From an uncultured Armatimonadota bacterium (lineage in GTDB: Bacteria > Armatimonadota > Armatimonadia > Armatimonadales > Armatimonadaceae): a DNA stretch of 14,564 bases. How positions within the stretch are numbered: position 1 is the first letter of the stretch; each line of letters begins with the position of its first letter. The stretch is taken from the NCBI GenBank assembly GCA_903924445.1, contig CAIYBQ010000298.1, positions 1 to 14,564 of the forward strand, in the 5' to 3' direction. Made by a program: the position numbers and the translations under genes. Of this stretch, positions 1-7,497 are shown one piece after another. Under the pieces are notes generated by a model that worked only from the letters and a program-made list of their open reading frames with translations, was not told the DNA's origin and made no database searches.

Positions 1-55
1 AAATTTGGATGAAAAAAACTGCCTTCAGGGGGTCAATTCTGGTTGGCATTCAACA
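1..55. mobile_element. Terminus of an insertion sequence, possibly IS21-type
   Basis: Read on the minus strand, the sequence starting at 55 is TGTTGAATGCCAACC followed by AGAATTGACCCCC. It replaces the expected continuation of the IS3 orfB exactly at the codon after Glu-Tyr-Gly, where IS3 proteins normally continue with Trp. A TG start and a GACCCCC-containing end are reminiscent of IS21-family termini. The rest of that element would lie left of the window. The family assignment rests on resemblance only; the junction itself is clear from the broken reading frame. Confidence 0.4.
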
Positions 56-268
56 GCCGTATTCCCCTTTGACTTCTGCATGGATGGCGCGGATGTGCGC
101 CAATAGTGTTTCATCGCTCATACGTTTGTGGGCATCTGGCTTACTGGGTTTGGAGGCCTTCTTGCGTCGACCATGTTCAAAATAGCCACTGGCACTCATA
201 CCCAGTACCTCGCAGGCCAGGGTGATGGGCCAGTGGGCTTTGTTGCTGACAATCCAGGCGTACTTCAC
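55..268 (-). pseudogene. IS3-family transposase OrfB, N-terminal fragment
   Basis: The reading frame opens at a GTG (268) in the -1 frame relative to OrfA, overlapping it by four bases. It encodes KYAWIVSNKAHWP, then a typical HTH-type N-terminus of IS3 OrfB (CEVLGMSASGYFEH), and breaks off after VKGEYG, where intact proteins continue with Trp-Pro. The integrase core with the DDE residues is absent. The in-frame stop at about 50 belongs to the sequence joined at 55, not to the gene. This is a truncated, non-functional gene. Confidence 0.8.
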
Positions 269-561
269 AGCGATTCACGAGCGAAGTACGCCGTGGCTTT
301 TTTTAGGATGTCGCGCTCCATGGTCACGCGGGCCAATTTCGCTCTGTGGCGGGCTAGTTCCATTTGCTCGGCAATCACGAGTTTGTCTCCCGTACCTTTG
401 AGTTGGCCCTTGGCGTTGAGCCTGACACAGTTGTCTAGGCTTGCCTCGGGAATGCCCAATACGTTGGGCGTGACCGACACCGCCTGTCCGTCTTTGACCA
501 ACCGTACCGCCTCCATCTTGAATTCCAGCGTGTACTTACCCCATTTTCTCGTTTCACTCAT
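265..561 (-). CDS. IS3-family transposase OrfA
   Basis: OrfA of the IS3 remnant, a small DNA-binding protein that pairs with OrfB to give the transposase. From the ATG at 561 it is 98 residues long, starting MSETRKWGKYTLEFK, with the helix-turn-helix pattern around VRLVKDGQAVSV...GIPEASL, then a charged heptad-like stretch ending ERDILKKATAYFARESL, all typical of the family. The ATG at 561 is preceded at ideal distance by AAGGAG, so it is preferred over an ATG ten codons upstream at 591. The reading frame is intact, although its partner orfB is truncated, so it is not expected to support transposition alone. Confidence 0.8.
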   Translation of the reverse strand: MSETRKWGKYTLEFKMEAVRLVKDGQAVSVTPNVLGIPEASLDNCVRLNAKGQLKGTGDKLVIAEQMELARHRAKLARVTMERDILKKATAYFARESL

Positions 562-642
562 TGCGTTCTCCTTGAACTGATTTTTAACCATCAGCTAAGC
601 AGTACGTTTTTCGTCGGCAAGGTCATAAGTATATTTAGTCGG

Positions 643-678
643 ATTCAAGCACGAAGTGCAACACGGCTAAAGGATTGA
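643..678 (-). mobile_element. IS30-family end remnant (transposase C-terminus)
   Basis: Bases 642-666 match 13552-13576 exactly for 25 bp, and similarity continues to about 678. Read on the minus strand, the segment still encodes HQSFSRVALRA followed by a stop. This is the same C-terminus as the IS30 transposase at 13555 (HQSLSRVALRA), apart from one residue and a few silent changes. It is therefore a diverged fragment of a related IS30 copy, not a recent duplicate. Upstream of the HQS codons the similarity is lost. It lies in the same orientation as the IS30 element at the right edge. Confidence 0.75.
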
Positions 679-756
679 TGGAGATGGATTGAAATCTTTC
701 ATCTACCCCATACAACATTGCCCCTGCATTAGCCATTGCTTCTTCTGACAAATTCA

Positions 757-3075
757 CTACCGCCAGGGTTTCTTCACCATAGGCGCATGATTAAGGGAAA
801 AATCCGGCCGCTCGTAACTCAAGTTGGGATTGTAATAGGGGTCGGTATGTAGTACATGTTTCCAGTTCTTGCGCATATAGGAAACTTCTTGTTTGGCTAG
901 GCGTTTCTGTGCCGATGTTAGATCTTTGCCGCGCGACATCGACTCGTAATGATACAGTTCCGCATGCGGTGTCCACACCACACGATACCCGTTCGAACGC
1001 ACTTTCAAGCAATAATCCACATCATTGAACGATACTGGCAGATGTTGCTCATCGAGACCACCCTGCTCAAGATAAAGCTTGCGCCAAGTTACCAAACACG
1101 CTGCTGTCACCGCCGACATCTCTTGCGCTACCATCGCACGGTTGCAATACCCTGGCTCATCACGTTGCAGGAATAATTGAGCATGGTTGGCCACCCCGCC
1201 CACCCCGACCAGATCTCCGGCATGTTGCACACGTCCGTCCCGGAAATACAACTTAGCCCCCACCACCCCCACCTTCGGCTGAAGCAAATGTCCCAGCATC
1301 TCCTCGATCCAGTCGGGCGAGATTACTTCCGTATCGTTATTGAGCAGGCATATCGCCTCACCTCTCGCCTGTTGCACGGCCATGTTGTTCATCGCCGAGA
1401 AATTGAACGGCAGGTCATATCGCAGAACACGCACCTTCTCTTGTCTGGACATGCGCTCCAGAAAGGCCAGCACCTCCGGTTCGGAACTCTGATTGTCCAC
1501 CACCAGGATCTCGTAGTTCGGATAACTCGTCTTCTCCAATACGCTCCCCAGGCAATGTCGGATCAGTTCCAACTTGTCCCGTGTCGGCACGACGATGCTT
1601 ACCAGCGGCACTACTTCCGGCAACCGATAGCGGACGCGCCAGCATCCCGGAAAAGTTCCACTCACATTTACAGCGATGCCGTTGCAAGAAAAATGGGCTC
1701 GCAAGGAATTCATGCACCATTCCGATGTTTCGCTGGCCCCACCTGGCGTTCGCGCATCGTGCAGCAGCACCCCCGGGATGTGCACGATTTTTTTCTGGCC
1801 GTCATCACCTAGAGCATCAACCACCCTGAGCAGCAGATCATAGTTCCCATGCTGCACACAATCCCGATTCAGACCGCCCACACTTATCACTGCGCCCGCA
1901 CGTAGCGCCACTGCATCACCCACGAAGTTTGTAGCATGCAGATGCGCCAAAGAAAAATCCGGTTTGAACCTGGGCCTGCATCGCTGACCGTTAGCATCCA
2001 GTTCGTCATCGTCCGCGTAAATGACAGTAGCATCCGGCTTGGAGACCGCCTCGCTCGCGAACCAATATAGCGCATGCGAAGCAAGTAACTGTCCCGCGCG
2101 TAGGACAATGACCCATTCCTGTCCGTTTTTGGTTGCAAGCATCTTTCGGAACTTCTCCAGCCATGCTGTCATTTGTGCGGGTGTGATAGAAAACAGATAC
2201 GATGCAACATCCCCATCGTCCCTTTCATAGTGGTCTGCAGCATCCTTTGTCAAAACGGTGTAAGTGAAGACGCGATATGCCTGCGCATCGAGCGAATGCA
2301 AAGTCTTTTGTACCGCGCCATGATCCACGCCGTCTGTAACCACAAGCACATTGAAATGCGGCGCAGACTTGATGGTGCATATGTCCCGGTCTATCAAACG
2401 GTCATCGTTTGCATTGTGCGTATCGAACTTTGCGAGCCAATCCGAATAGTTTGGCGCTGCCGCGTGAGCACGCAGTTTGTTTGCTGCATCATAAGCACCT
2501 TGCAGATCAACGAGCATTCGAAATAGGGATAATCCGAGAGGTTGCCTCTTTGACCGCGGATGCAACCAGATCATCTTCATAATGCGTCGCGCCATTCGCC
2601 AAATACGATCCGCCACACCAATATCAGCAAATGAAAAACCGGATAGCTCGAATTCTCCCGCCGAACGCATGGGAACAAACATAATGCGCCTGACACCTGC
2701 TGGGAAATGAATCACCTCGTTGATGGTGCCCTTGCCTGAGGTGGGAATCGGAAAATAACTCTCTTCGCCAAAACCTTTACCAAGGTCGTAGTAAAGACGG
2801 GCGTCGTAATCGCCACCACTCCTGAGCAAAGTTCCGCGAACCAATCTCCAACCGGCGCTCATTCCGTCCAGCGGCATAGCCATTTCAAAGTAGGCTTCGC
2901 CCGATACGACAATCCAGCTTTTAGAGCTATTAGCTACGCTGGCCGTTTTGCATTTGGATTCCAGTTGCATAATCAATAAACCGTCTTGCTCACGTGTGTA
3001 GTGGACTGCGAATTCACTTTTTTTTGTTTCCAGACTTAAATTCGCCCATTTCACACGCCGACTTTGCCCGGCCAC
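757..3075 (-). CDS. Two-domain GT2-type glycosyltransferase
   Basis: Predicted cytoplasmic glycosyltransferase of 772 residues if the GTG at 3075 is used. Residues 1-160 form a beta-rich N-terminal region, followed by a basic stretch. Residues 240-445 look like a first, divergent GT2-like domain (NVLVVTDG, IYADDDELD at 352-360, FKPDFS). Residues 490-715 are a clear GT2 GT-A domain: VSIVVPTRDK, EILVVDNQS (523-530), LLNNDTEV (578-584) as the metal-binding DXD-like motif, FNDVDYCLK (683-691) as the acceptor/base region, and a conserved His in ELYHYES. The family transfers sugars from nucleotide-sugar donors, often rhamnose-like, during O-antigen or capsule assembly; donor and acceptor are not readable here. 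The gene overlaps the end of the GH5-like gene by 62 bp. Other starts are GTG 3054 and ATG 2970, and none has a strong ribosome site. It is the last cargo gene of the cluster. Confidence 0.88.
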   Translation of the reverse strand: MAGQSRRVKWANLSLETKKSEFAVHYTREQDGLLIMQLESKCKTASVANSSKSWIVVSGEAYFEMAMPLDGMSAGWRLVRGTLLRSGGDYDARLYYDLGKGFGEESYFPIPTSGKGTINEVIHFPAGVRRIMFVPMRSAGEFELSGFSFADIGVADRIWRMARRIMKMIWLHPRSKRQPLGLSLFRMLVDLQGAYDAANKLRAHAAAPNYSDWLAKFDTHNANDDRLIDRDICTIKSAPHFNVLVVTDGVDHGAVQKTLHSLDAQAYRVFTYTVLTKDAADHYERDDGDVASYLFSITPAQMTAWLEKFRKMLATKNGQEWVIVLRAGQLLASHALYWFASEAVSKPDATVIYADDDELDANGQRCRPRFKPDFSLAHLHATNFVGDAVALRAGAVISVGGLNRDCVQHGNYDLLLRVVDALGDDGQKKIVHIPGVLLHDARTPGGASETSEWCMNSLRAHFSCNGIAVNVSGTFPGCWRVRYRLPEVVPLVSIVVPTRDKLELIRHCLGSVLEKTSYPNYEILVVDNQSSEPEVLAFLERMSRQEKVRVLRYDLPFNFSAMNNMAVQQARGEAICLLNNDTEVISPDWIEEMLGHLLQPKVGVVGAKLYFRDGRVQHAGDLVGVGGVANHAQLFLQRDEPGYCNRAMVAQEMSAVTAACLVTWRKLYLEQGGLDEQHLPVSFNDVDYCLKVRSNGYRVVWTPHAELYHYESMSRGKDLTSAQKRLAKQEVSYMRKNWKHVLHTDPYYNPNLSYERPDFSLNHAPMVKKPWR

Positions 3076-4567
3076 CGCCTATCGTAATAGGTGTGGAATA
3101 CGACGACATCTTGCCGGTTCGGTCATAGGCCTTTGCCGTCAATCGATAGCTGCCGGGCACGACGCCCGACAAGACAAGGTCGGTCTGGTAGGGGGGGGTA
3201 TCATCCCGCTTGAGCATTACTTCATCCAGCCAGAATTCGACCCGATCGACCGCCTGATCGTCACTCGCCACCGCATATACGGTCGTCGTCTTCATTAGTT
3301 GCGCACACGCCAGCGGCCAAGTCAGCACCACACGCGGCGGCGCGACTTCTTTCACACTTTCACCATTGATTTTGCGCAGCCGGTCGATCAAGGGATCCGT
3401 ATAGCCGGGTTCCAGACTGAATGCGTTATGCCGGTTGTCATGTGTGGAATAAGTGCTTTTCTGGTAGAACTCCCACACCCAGATCGCGCTATAGGGTATG
3501 CGCAACTCAACGATCTTATTCATCATACGCACCGCATGAGAGCGATCACCTAACGCGGTCGAATTCGGATCACCGAATTCCCCGACAAACAGGGGTTTGC
3601 CGACCTCATCTGCTACACGCTTCGCCTCGACCAAAAGATCGACCGCATCATTGGAACCGAAACGCCAGTTTTGCTTCCCGCCATAAAGATGGATCGAGAT
3701 GATGTCCACTCCCGCATGGATCTCTTTCAGATTCTTTGCGAATTGCTCGCGCGTATCCGGCCGCCAGTCCGTTGTTCTGGTAGTCCACTCCGGCCGTGCA
3801 CGGAGGTGCTCTGCCGAACCGCGCGGGATAGAAAAACCGGAGCTGATCAGCCTCGTATTGTCCAAGCTACGGATCAAACCTGCGAATCGCCGCGTATAGG
3901 CAATCAAGTCATCTGCGGTGAAGCGGTCTCCTTCGTCGCAAACACTTTTCTTCTTGCAACGGCGCATAAGATCAAGATCGACATAGTTATTCAGCTCGTT
4001 GCTTAGTTCGTAGAACAGAACGGTCGGACGCTTACGATAGCGCGTAACGAATTCTGTGACGAAACGGGATAGCAGTCTCCATGATCTCGATTCTGGATTG
4101 CGGAACATCTCACCGGTAGTTTCACCTGCCCACAATGGAAATTTACCGGAACTCCACGCTAGCACTGGAACGATCTGTATCTCCCTGACATCTAGGTCAT
4201 CAATCATATCGTCGACCTGAGCCCAGAATGTTTCAGGATCGGATCGCCACAGATCGAGGCTGTCACGACCATCCCCAGGCTGAGAGGAAGTGCGCCCGCT
4301 CATTGAGACGCGCATGTATTTCACCCCAGCATCTTTAGCGTCGTCCAAAGCTTTCTTAGCCATGGCACGGGTCACACGACGGTAGGCAGGGCCGCCATCG
4401 CCACGGCTGGCAGTTCCCGTGTATTGGGTGAATAGGTCGAACTTGTTGACGCCGATAGTACCTGCCGGCGCTAGATGATTGACAGCACACGCCTCTTTAA
4501 CTGTAGCTCCCGCTGTCAGCAACATTAGAAGCGAGAACACTAGCCGCATCCCAAAGATATTTTTCAT
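3014..4567 (-). CDS. Secreted GH5-like glycoside hydrolase with C-terminal Ig-like domain
   Basis: A 517-residue protein from the ATG at 4567 (a GTG at 4576 would add three residues). It starts with a signal peptide: Lys-Asn, a hydrophobic core LVFSLLMLLTAGATV, and a likely cut after KEACA. The catalytic region has clan GH-A signatures: FYELSNELNN with the acid/base Glu at about 191, SIHLYGG with His at about 293, PLFVGEFGDP with the nucleophile Glu at about 330, and IWVWEFYQ. Residues from about 415 form an Ig-like module (VDRVEFWLDEVMLKRDDTPP...GSYRLTAKAYDRTG). Such secreted endo-glycosidases in polysaccharide loci usually trim or depolymerise the polymer in the periplasm or outside. The substrate is unknown. 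The tail after ITIGGG looks low-complexity, includes an A8 run, and overlaps the next gene by 62 bp. GH5 is the best fit, but another clan A family such as GH39 is possible. Confidence 0.82.
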   Translation of the reverse strand: MKNIFGMRLVFSLLMLLTAGATVKEACAVNHLAPAGTIGVNKFDLFTQYTGTASRGDGGPAYRRVTRAMAKKALDDAKDAGVKYMRVSMSGRTSSQPGDGRDSLDLWRSDPETFWAQVDDMIDDLDVREIQIVPVLAWSSGKFPLWAGETTGEMFRNPESRSWRLLSRFVTEFVTRYRKRPTVLFYELSNELNNYVDLDLMRRCKKKSVCDEGDRFTADDLIAYTRRFAGLIRSLDNTRLISSGFSIPRGSAEHLRARPEWTTRTTDWRPDTREQFAKNLKEIHAGVDIISIHLYGGKQNWRFGSNDAVDLLVEAKRVADEVGKPLFVGEFGDPNSTALGDRSHAVRMMNKIVELRIPYSAIWVWEFYQKSTYSTHDNRHNAFSLEPGYTDPLIDRLRKINGESVKEVAPPRVVLTWPLACAQLMKTTTVYAVASDDQAVDRVEFWLDEVMLKRDDTPPYQTDLVLSGVVPGSYRLTAKAYDRTGKMSSYSTPITIGGGRAKSACEMGEFKSGNKKK

Positions 4568-4582
4568 CGCTTTCACTCATTT

Positions 4583-4596
4583 GCCGCAGATGCGGC
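4583..4596. other. Short hairpin between SGNH-like and GH5-like genes
   Basis: GCCGC, a four-base loop, then GCGGC form a perfect 5-bp stem in the 41-bp gap upstream of the GH5-like start. No T-run follows on the minus strand, so it does not look like a rho-independent terminator. It might affect translation or RNA processing, but a stem this short can arise by chance. Confidence 0.25.
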
Positions 4597-4608
4597 GTGA
4601 TTGGTTCT

Positions 4609-5412
4609 TCAAGACCGCCAGGGCCCTGTCAGTTCGCAATACCTTTTAAGGAGTTCGGCTCCGTAAAGGGCGTTCATATGAAATGGTTCAGATGGAGAAT
4701 GTTCCAGATTCAAATCCGCAGAGAGGCGAATTGAACCATGCGAAAACTTTGTCTTTGTAAACGAATCATGGGCAAGGGTATCGGACGGTTGAAACAGAAT
4801 CTCGCATCCGGCATCGCTCACTGTCTTTGCAGCCAACTCCGTGAATAGCGCAATCGCATAATTCCAAGCTCCGCGTTCGACAGCTCGCTTCCAAAACTCA
4901 CCATCTTCGGAATTAAGAATTTCTTCGCTTGGATAGGGAGTAGGAACTATGACTATTCTTGCATCGCTTACAATACGTAAAAGCCTTGCAAGATAAAGTG
5001 CTGTTGAATTGCGCAGTATCGATGCTGTCAACGCAGCAAAACATGCCCGCGAGATATGTGAACTCTCCCTCTCAAGCAGGCCTGCATACGCGGCGATCCG
5101 ATATTTCTTAAATGCGGAGAACGGGGATATGAATCCAGGCCCACTAACACCGAACCCCAGTCCAGTTATCAGGAATTGGTCATATCGGCGCACATCAATA
5201 TGCTCTATGCCGCCAGAATGCAGTGCGATCTTTTCTCTAGTTATGTCCGATGTTGGTACCAGCATGGTACCCCGCAACTCCATCTCCCGCATCCAATCCC
5301 TTTGTGCCGCAAAGAAATCAAAATAGGCAGTCGTTTTTAGATTGTGCATCAAGTCCAATCCAGCGCGGATTGAGGCCGCATGGGAGTTGCCAATTACACA
5401 TATGTGCTGCAT
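4609..5412 (-). CDS. SGNH/GDSL-like protein, second of two paralogs
   Basis: A 267-residue protein of a family I cannot name, but with SGNH-hydrolase character. Its N-terminal ICVIGNSHAASIRAG carries the nucleophile-Ser block as GNSH, DQFLITGLGFG gives the second Gly-containing block, RIVIVPTPYPS is a strand-turn typical of the fold, and PFHMNALYGAELL near the C-terminus supplies a candidate catalytic His. The residue three before that His, Asp in the classic DxxH block, is Glu here. It is a clear paralog of the gene just upstream (shared FDFFAAQRD.MR.MEL.G, AGCEILFQP). The frame is open to 5487, but the ATG at 5412 aligns its start with the paralog and avoids a 50-bp overlap, so it is preferred; no strong ribosome site is visible. 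A role as glycan O-acyl esterase or acyltransferase is an inference from fold and context. Confidence 0.7.
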   Translation of the reverse strand: MQHICVIGNSHAASIRAGLDLMHNLKTTAYFDFFAAQRDWMREMELRGTMLVPTSDITREKIALHSGGIEHIDVRRYDQFLITGLGFGVSGPGFISPFSAFKKYRIAAYAGLLERESSHISRACFAALTASILRNSTALYLARLLRIVSDARIVIVPTPYPSEEILNSEDGEFWKRAVERGAWNYAIALFTELAAKTVSDAGCEILFQPSDTLAHDSFTKTKFSHGSIRLSADLNLEHSPSEPFHMNALYGAELLKRYCELTGPWRS

Positions 5413-5437
5413 GCTTATCGAAGCCTGTATCGGTAAC

Positions 5438-6223
5438 TTAATGCTGTTGTAGCAACTCTTGAGTGGCTCGCAGCGTTTCAGCACCAAATGCGGAATTCAT
5501 ATGTGATGCCTGTCCCGGAGGATAAGTATGGTTTTTGGTCGAACCCAATCGGATCGAATCTACCGAATAGATTGCGAGTGTCATGCCTGGTTGAGAAAGT
5601 GTGGCGACAGGCTGAAACAGTATCTCGCAACCTGCTTTGTCGACAATACGCTTAGCCACATCTTCATACATAGTAGTGATGAGAGTGAGCAGGCCGCTAT
5701 ACGCCACACTCTTCCAAAAGTCACCTTTTCCATTTGTTTTGATGTCTTTGCTCGGATAGGGCTGCGGAATTATGATTATCCTAGCCTTGCTTACGCTACG
5801 CAGTAATCTAGCGAAAAACATCGCCTTGGATAAATTCAGGTATTCCGCGATCAAGGCGACGAGACACGGACGAGAGATCATTGGAAATCGCTTTGAACTG
5901 CCGTGGTACCCAAAAACCTGATTTTTCTTCAATACGGCAGTAGCCTGCAAATAATTGAATCCCAAGCCAACGATAATGAAATCAGTGTATTCGGCTGTGT
6001 CGATACATGTCTTTCCGCCAGATACACTTCTCATGCGTCCTTTCGTCAATTCTGAAGTCGACACTAGAGTTTCCCCCTTAAGCTCCATGTCTCGCATAAG
6101 ATCCCTCTGTGCTGCGAAAAAATCAAAAGTGAAACCTTGATCCAGTTCTGGAAGTAGATCCAAACCAGATCGCAATGCGGCAACATGCGAATTGCCGATG
6201 ATGCATACGCGACGTTTACTCAT
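5438..6223 (-). CDS. SGNH/GDSL-like protein, first of two paralogs
   Basis: A 261-residue protein, similar along its length to the next gene downstream. Visible blocks are RRVCIIGNSHVAALRSG (residues 4-20, GNSH at 10-13 as the candidate nucleophile Ser), FTFDFFAAQRDLMRDMEL, DFIIVGLGFN, ARIIIIPQPYPS, AGCEILFQPV, and ASHMNSAFGAETL near the C-terminus with the candidate His. The position three before that His is Gln, where classic SGNH enzymes have Asp. No signal peptide or membrane segment is evident. The ATG at 6223 overlaps the end of the GSCFA gene by eight bases, which suggests translational coupling; the only Shine-Dalgarno-like run, AAGG, lies immediately before the ATG. It may modify acyl groups on the glycan, but this is inferred, and the pair could instead bind sugars without catalysis. 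Confidence 0.7.
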   Translation of the reverse strand: MSKRRVCIIGNSHVAALRSGLDLLPELDQGFTFDFFAAQRDLMRDMELKGETLVSTSELTKGRMRSVSGGKTCIDTAEYTDFIIVGLGFNYLQATAVLKKNQVFGYHGSSKRFPMISRPCLVALIAEYLNLSKAMFFARLLRSVSKARIIIIPQPYPSKDIKTNGKGDFWKSVAYSGLLTLITTMYEDVAKRIVDKAGCEILFQPVATLSQPGMTLAIYSVDSIRLGSTKNHTYPPGQASHMNSAFGAETLRATQELLQQH

Positions 6224-7280
6224 CCTTGTTAAATGCTTCCATCAACATCTCTTCGCAAACCACATCTTCCTGACTTGTGCTCGGCTTTGCTTTGTTCACT
6301 TTCGCGGGCTTATCCACTGCTGGCTTCGTCAATGCACCGTGCGCTTTGAAAAAGATTCGCATAACGCTCACAACCCCTGTAGGATGCACCGACCGCAAGT
6401 TACTCTCATAGAAGAGTCCGCGCGAAAAATGAGATGCGATGATCTCATAGGAGGGGAAGTAATCGACATCCTCGAATTTCTGAGCCAGTTCGCCTGCCAC
6501 CGCACGAAGCACTGACTTAGAATAGGTTGTCGCCGCAAGAACATGCTCCTTGCCAGCTGTAGCCGTCAGGGGCACAGGCGAGACAGTGAGTAGGAACCTG
6601 GCTTTAGGATTTCGCCTCAGAATCAGTTGACGGAAGCGCAAGAAATCACCCATCACTTCGCTACAGGTGAAATTCTTGAACTCGAAGAGCTCCGGATCGA
6701 ATGTCCCGGCAATGATCCCTGGAGCGGTCGGATAGACAGTGCCGTCACGCTTATCAACCCATGCCTCGGTTAAGCCAAAGGTATATACGAACAGATCCAT
6801 TGTGATCAGCATCCGGCGCACTGCTGTCAAGTGCCCCTGCCTGTGGAATAGCACCTCTTCTGGCGAATCAAGCCCATCGGGTTCTACCGAAGGGCGTAAA
6901 GCATCGTAATAACGCCCCTCTTTCTCCCACACGATGTGCTGCGGCGTAGTAGCCCCCAGTGACTCAAGCGTCAACTGGAGTAATTGCCGAGTCGTATAGA
7001 GATTGCCGTATCGAGCGGAATAAACCCCGTAGCCGAATTTTTTCGCGGTCTCGACATCCAGCCCTTCCGGGGCGGGCTCTGCATTGATCACACTGTAACC
7101 GTGCGCGGTGAAATGCTTGGCTATACTCTGCGCAAAGCAACTGCCCGCAGTAACTATTTTATCTGCCAAGCCGATCTCAAACTTGCGGCGATAAAGATCT
7201 GTGATCGTCAAGGGGTTCTGCTCACTGACCCCCGTTCTCCAGAAAGCGTGGGGAGGTAATCCCGTATATGGTGATTTCAA
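6216..7280 (-). CDS. GSCFA-domain protein
   Basis: A protein of about 354 residues of the GSCFA family, related to SGNH/GDSL hydrolases and found mainly in bacterial surface-polysaccharide regions; its reaction is not established. The start SPYTGLPPHAFW, the signature TAGSCFAQSIAKHF (Ser-Cys-Phe-Ala), then YGVYSARYGNLYTTRQLLQL and FVYTFGLTEAW are all characteristic. The frame is open to a TTG at 7292, but a TTG at 7280 has GGAG exactly six bases upstream and gives the N-terminus usual for the family, so it is taken as the start. The C-terminal tail is Lys-rich (KPAVDKPAKVNKAK). It is followed with an eight-base overlap by two SGNH-like genes. It is the first cargo gene after the IS interruption, so its original promoter or upstream partner may have been moved. 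Confidence 0.85.
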   Translation of the reverse strand: MKSPYTGLPPHAFWRTGVSEQNPLTITDLYRRKFEIGLADKIVTAGSCFAQSIAKHFTAHGYSVINAEPAPEGLDVETAKKFGYGVYSARYGNLYTTRQLLQLTLESLGATTPQHIVWEKEGRYYDALRPSVEPDGLDSPEEVLFHRQGHLTAVRRMLITMDLFVYTFGLTEAWVDKRDGTVYPTAPGIIAGTFDPELFEFKNFTCSEVMGDFLRFRQLILRRNPKARFLLTVSPVPLTATAGKEHVLAATTYSKSVLRAVAGELAQKFEDVDYFPSYEIIASHFSRGLFYESNLRSVHPTGVVSVMRIFFKAHGALTKPAVDKPAKVNKAKPSTSQEDVVCEEMLMEAFNKDE

Positions 7281-7335
7281 CTGATTCTCCAATAATGACA
7301 GGCCAATCTACCATCTCACCAGAGCAGGACTTACG

Positions 7336-7438
7336 GACTCAACCTGCCCCTGTTTGACGTACCGCTTAACCGCTCCATTATGCGGCTTTCTATAGCTGAG
7401 CCGCGTGCCAGCGTTTCTCAAACTGCATCGGGCTGACG
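7336..7438 (-). mobile_element. IS3-family remnant, 3' end only
   Basis: Read on the minus strand, the segment encodes HVSPMQFEKRWHAAQL, the characteristic C-terminus of an IS3-family OrfB, followed by a TAG and then the IS end. The non-coding end (about 7336-7375) is similar in inverted orientation to the 5' end of the IS3 remnant at 600-627, sharing ACGTAC.GCTTA.C.G and AC.TGCC. Both remnants could therefore come from the same type of element. Everything upstream of the SPMQF codons is missing and is replaced at 7438/7439 by the other IS3 element. Confidence 0.7.
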
Positions 7439-7497
7439 TGGTATTCCCCCAAATCAGTAGACAAATATGATGTCAAAACTGAAATGGAGAAAAGCAA

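Larger units (their letters stand above)
55..627 (-). mobile_element. IS3-family element remnant, 5' part only
   Basis: This segment keeps the 5' end, the whole of orfA and the first about 70 codons of orfB of an IS3-family element read on the minus strand. A run of seven A (minus strand, 304-298) lies at the end of orfA in the context CTA AAA AAA, the usual place for the -1 frameshift that makes the OrfAB transposase. The outer 5' end, about 600-627, is similar to the inverted 3' IS3 end at about 7336-7375 (shared core ACGTAC.GCTTA.C.G), which supports an IS terminus near 627. The exact boundary is approximate. The element is dead because orfB is truncated at 55. Confidence 0.75.

Noticed and set aside
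128..580. 150-residue open frame on the plus strand
   Set aside because: It is antisense to the IS3 orfA/orfB remnant, which has clear family motifs and a good ribosome site.
679..756. Possible terminator after the glycosyltransferase
   Set aside because: No stem-loop followed by a T-run on the minus strand could be found by eye downstream of the stop at 757.
1177..1812. 211-residue open frame on the plus strand
   Set aside because: It lies wholly inside the glycosyltransferase gene on the opposite strand. The protein is rich in His, Gln and Pro without domain-like motifs, as expected of an antisense shadow.
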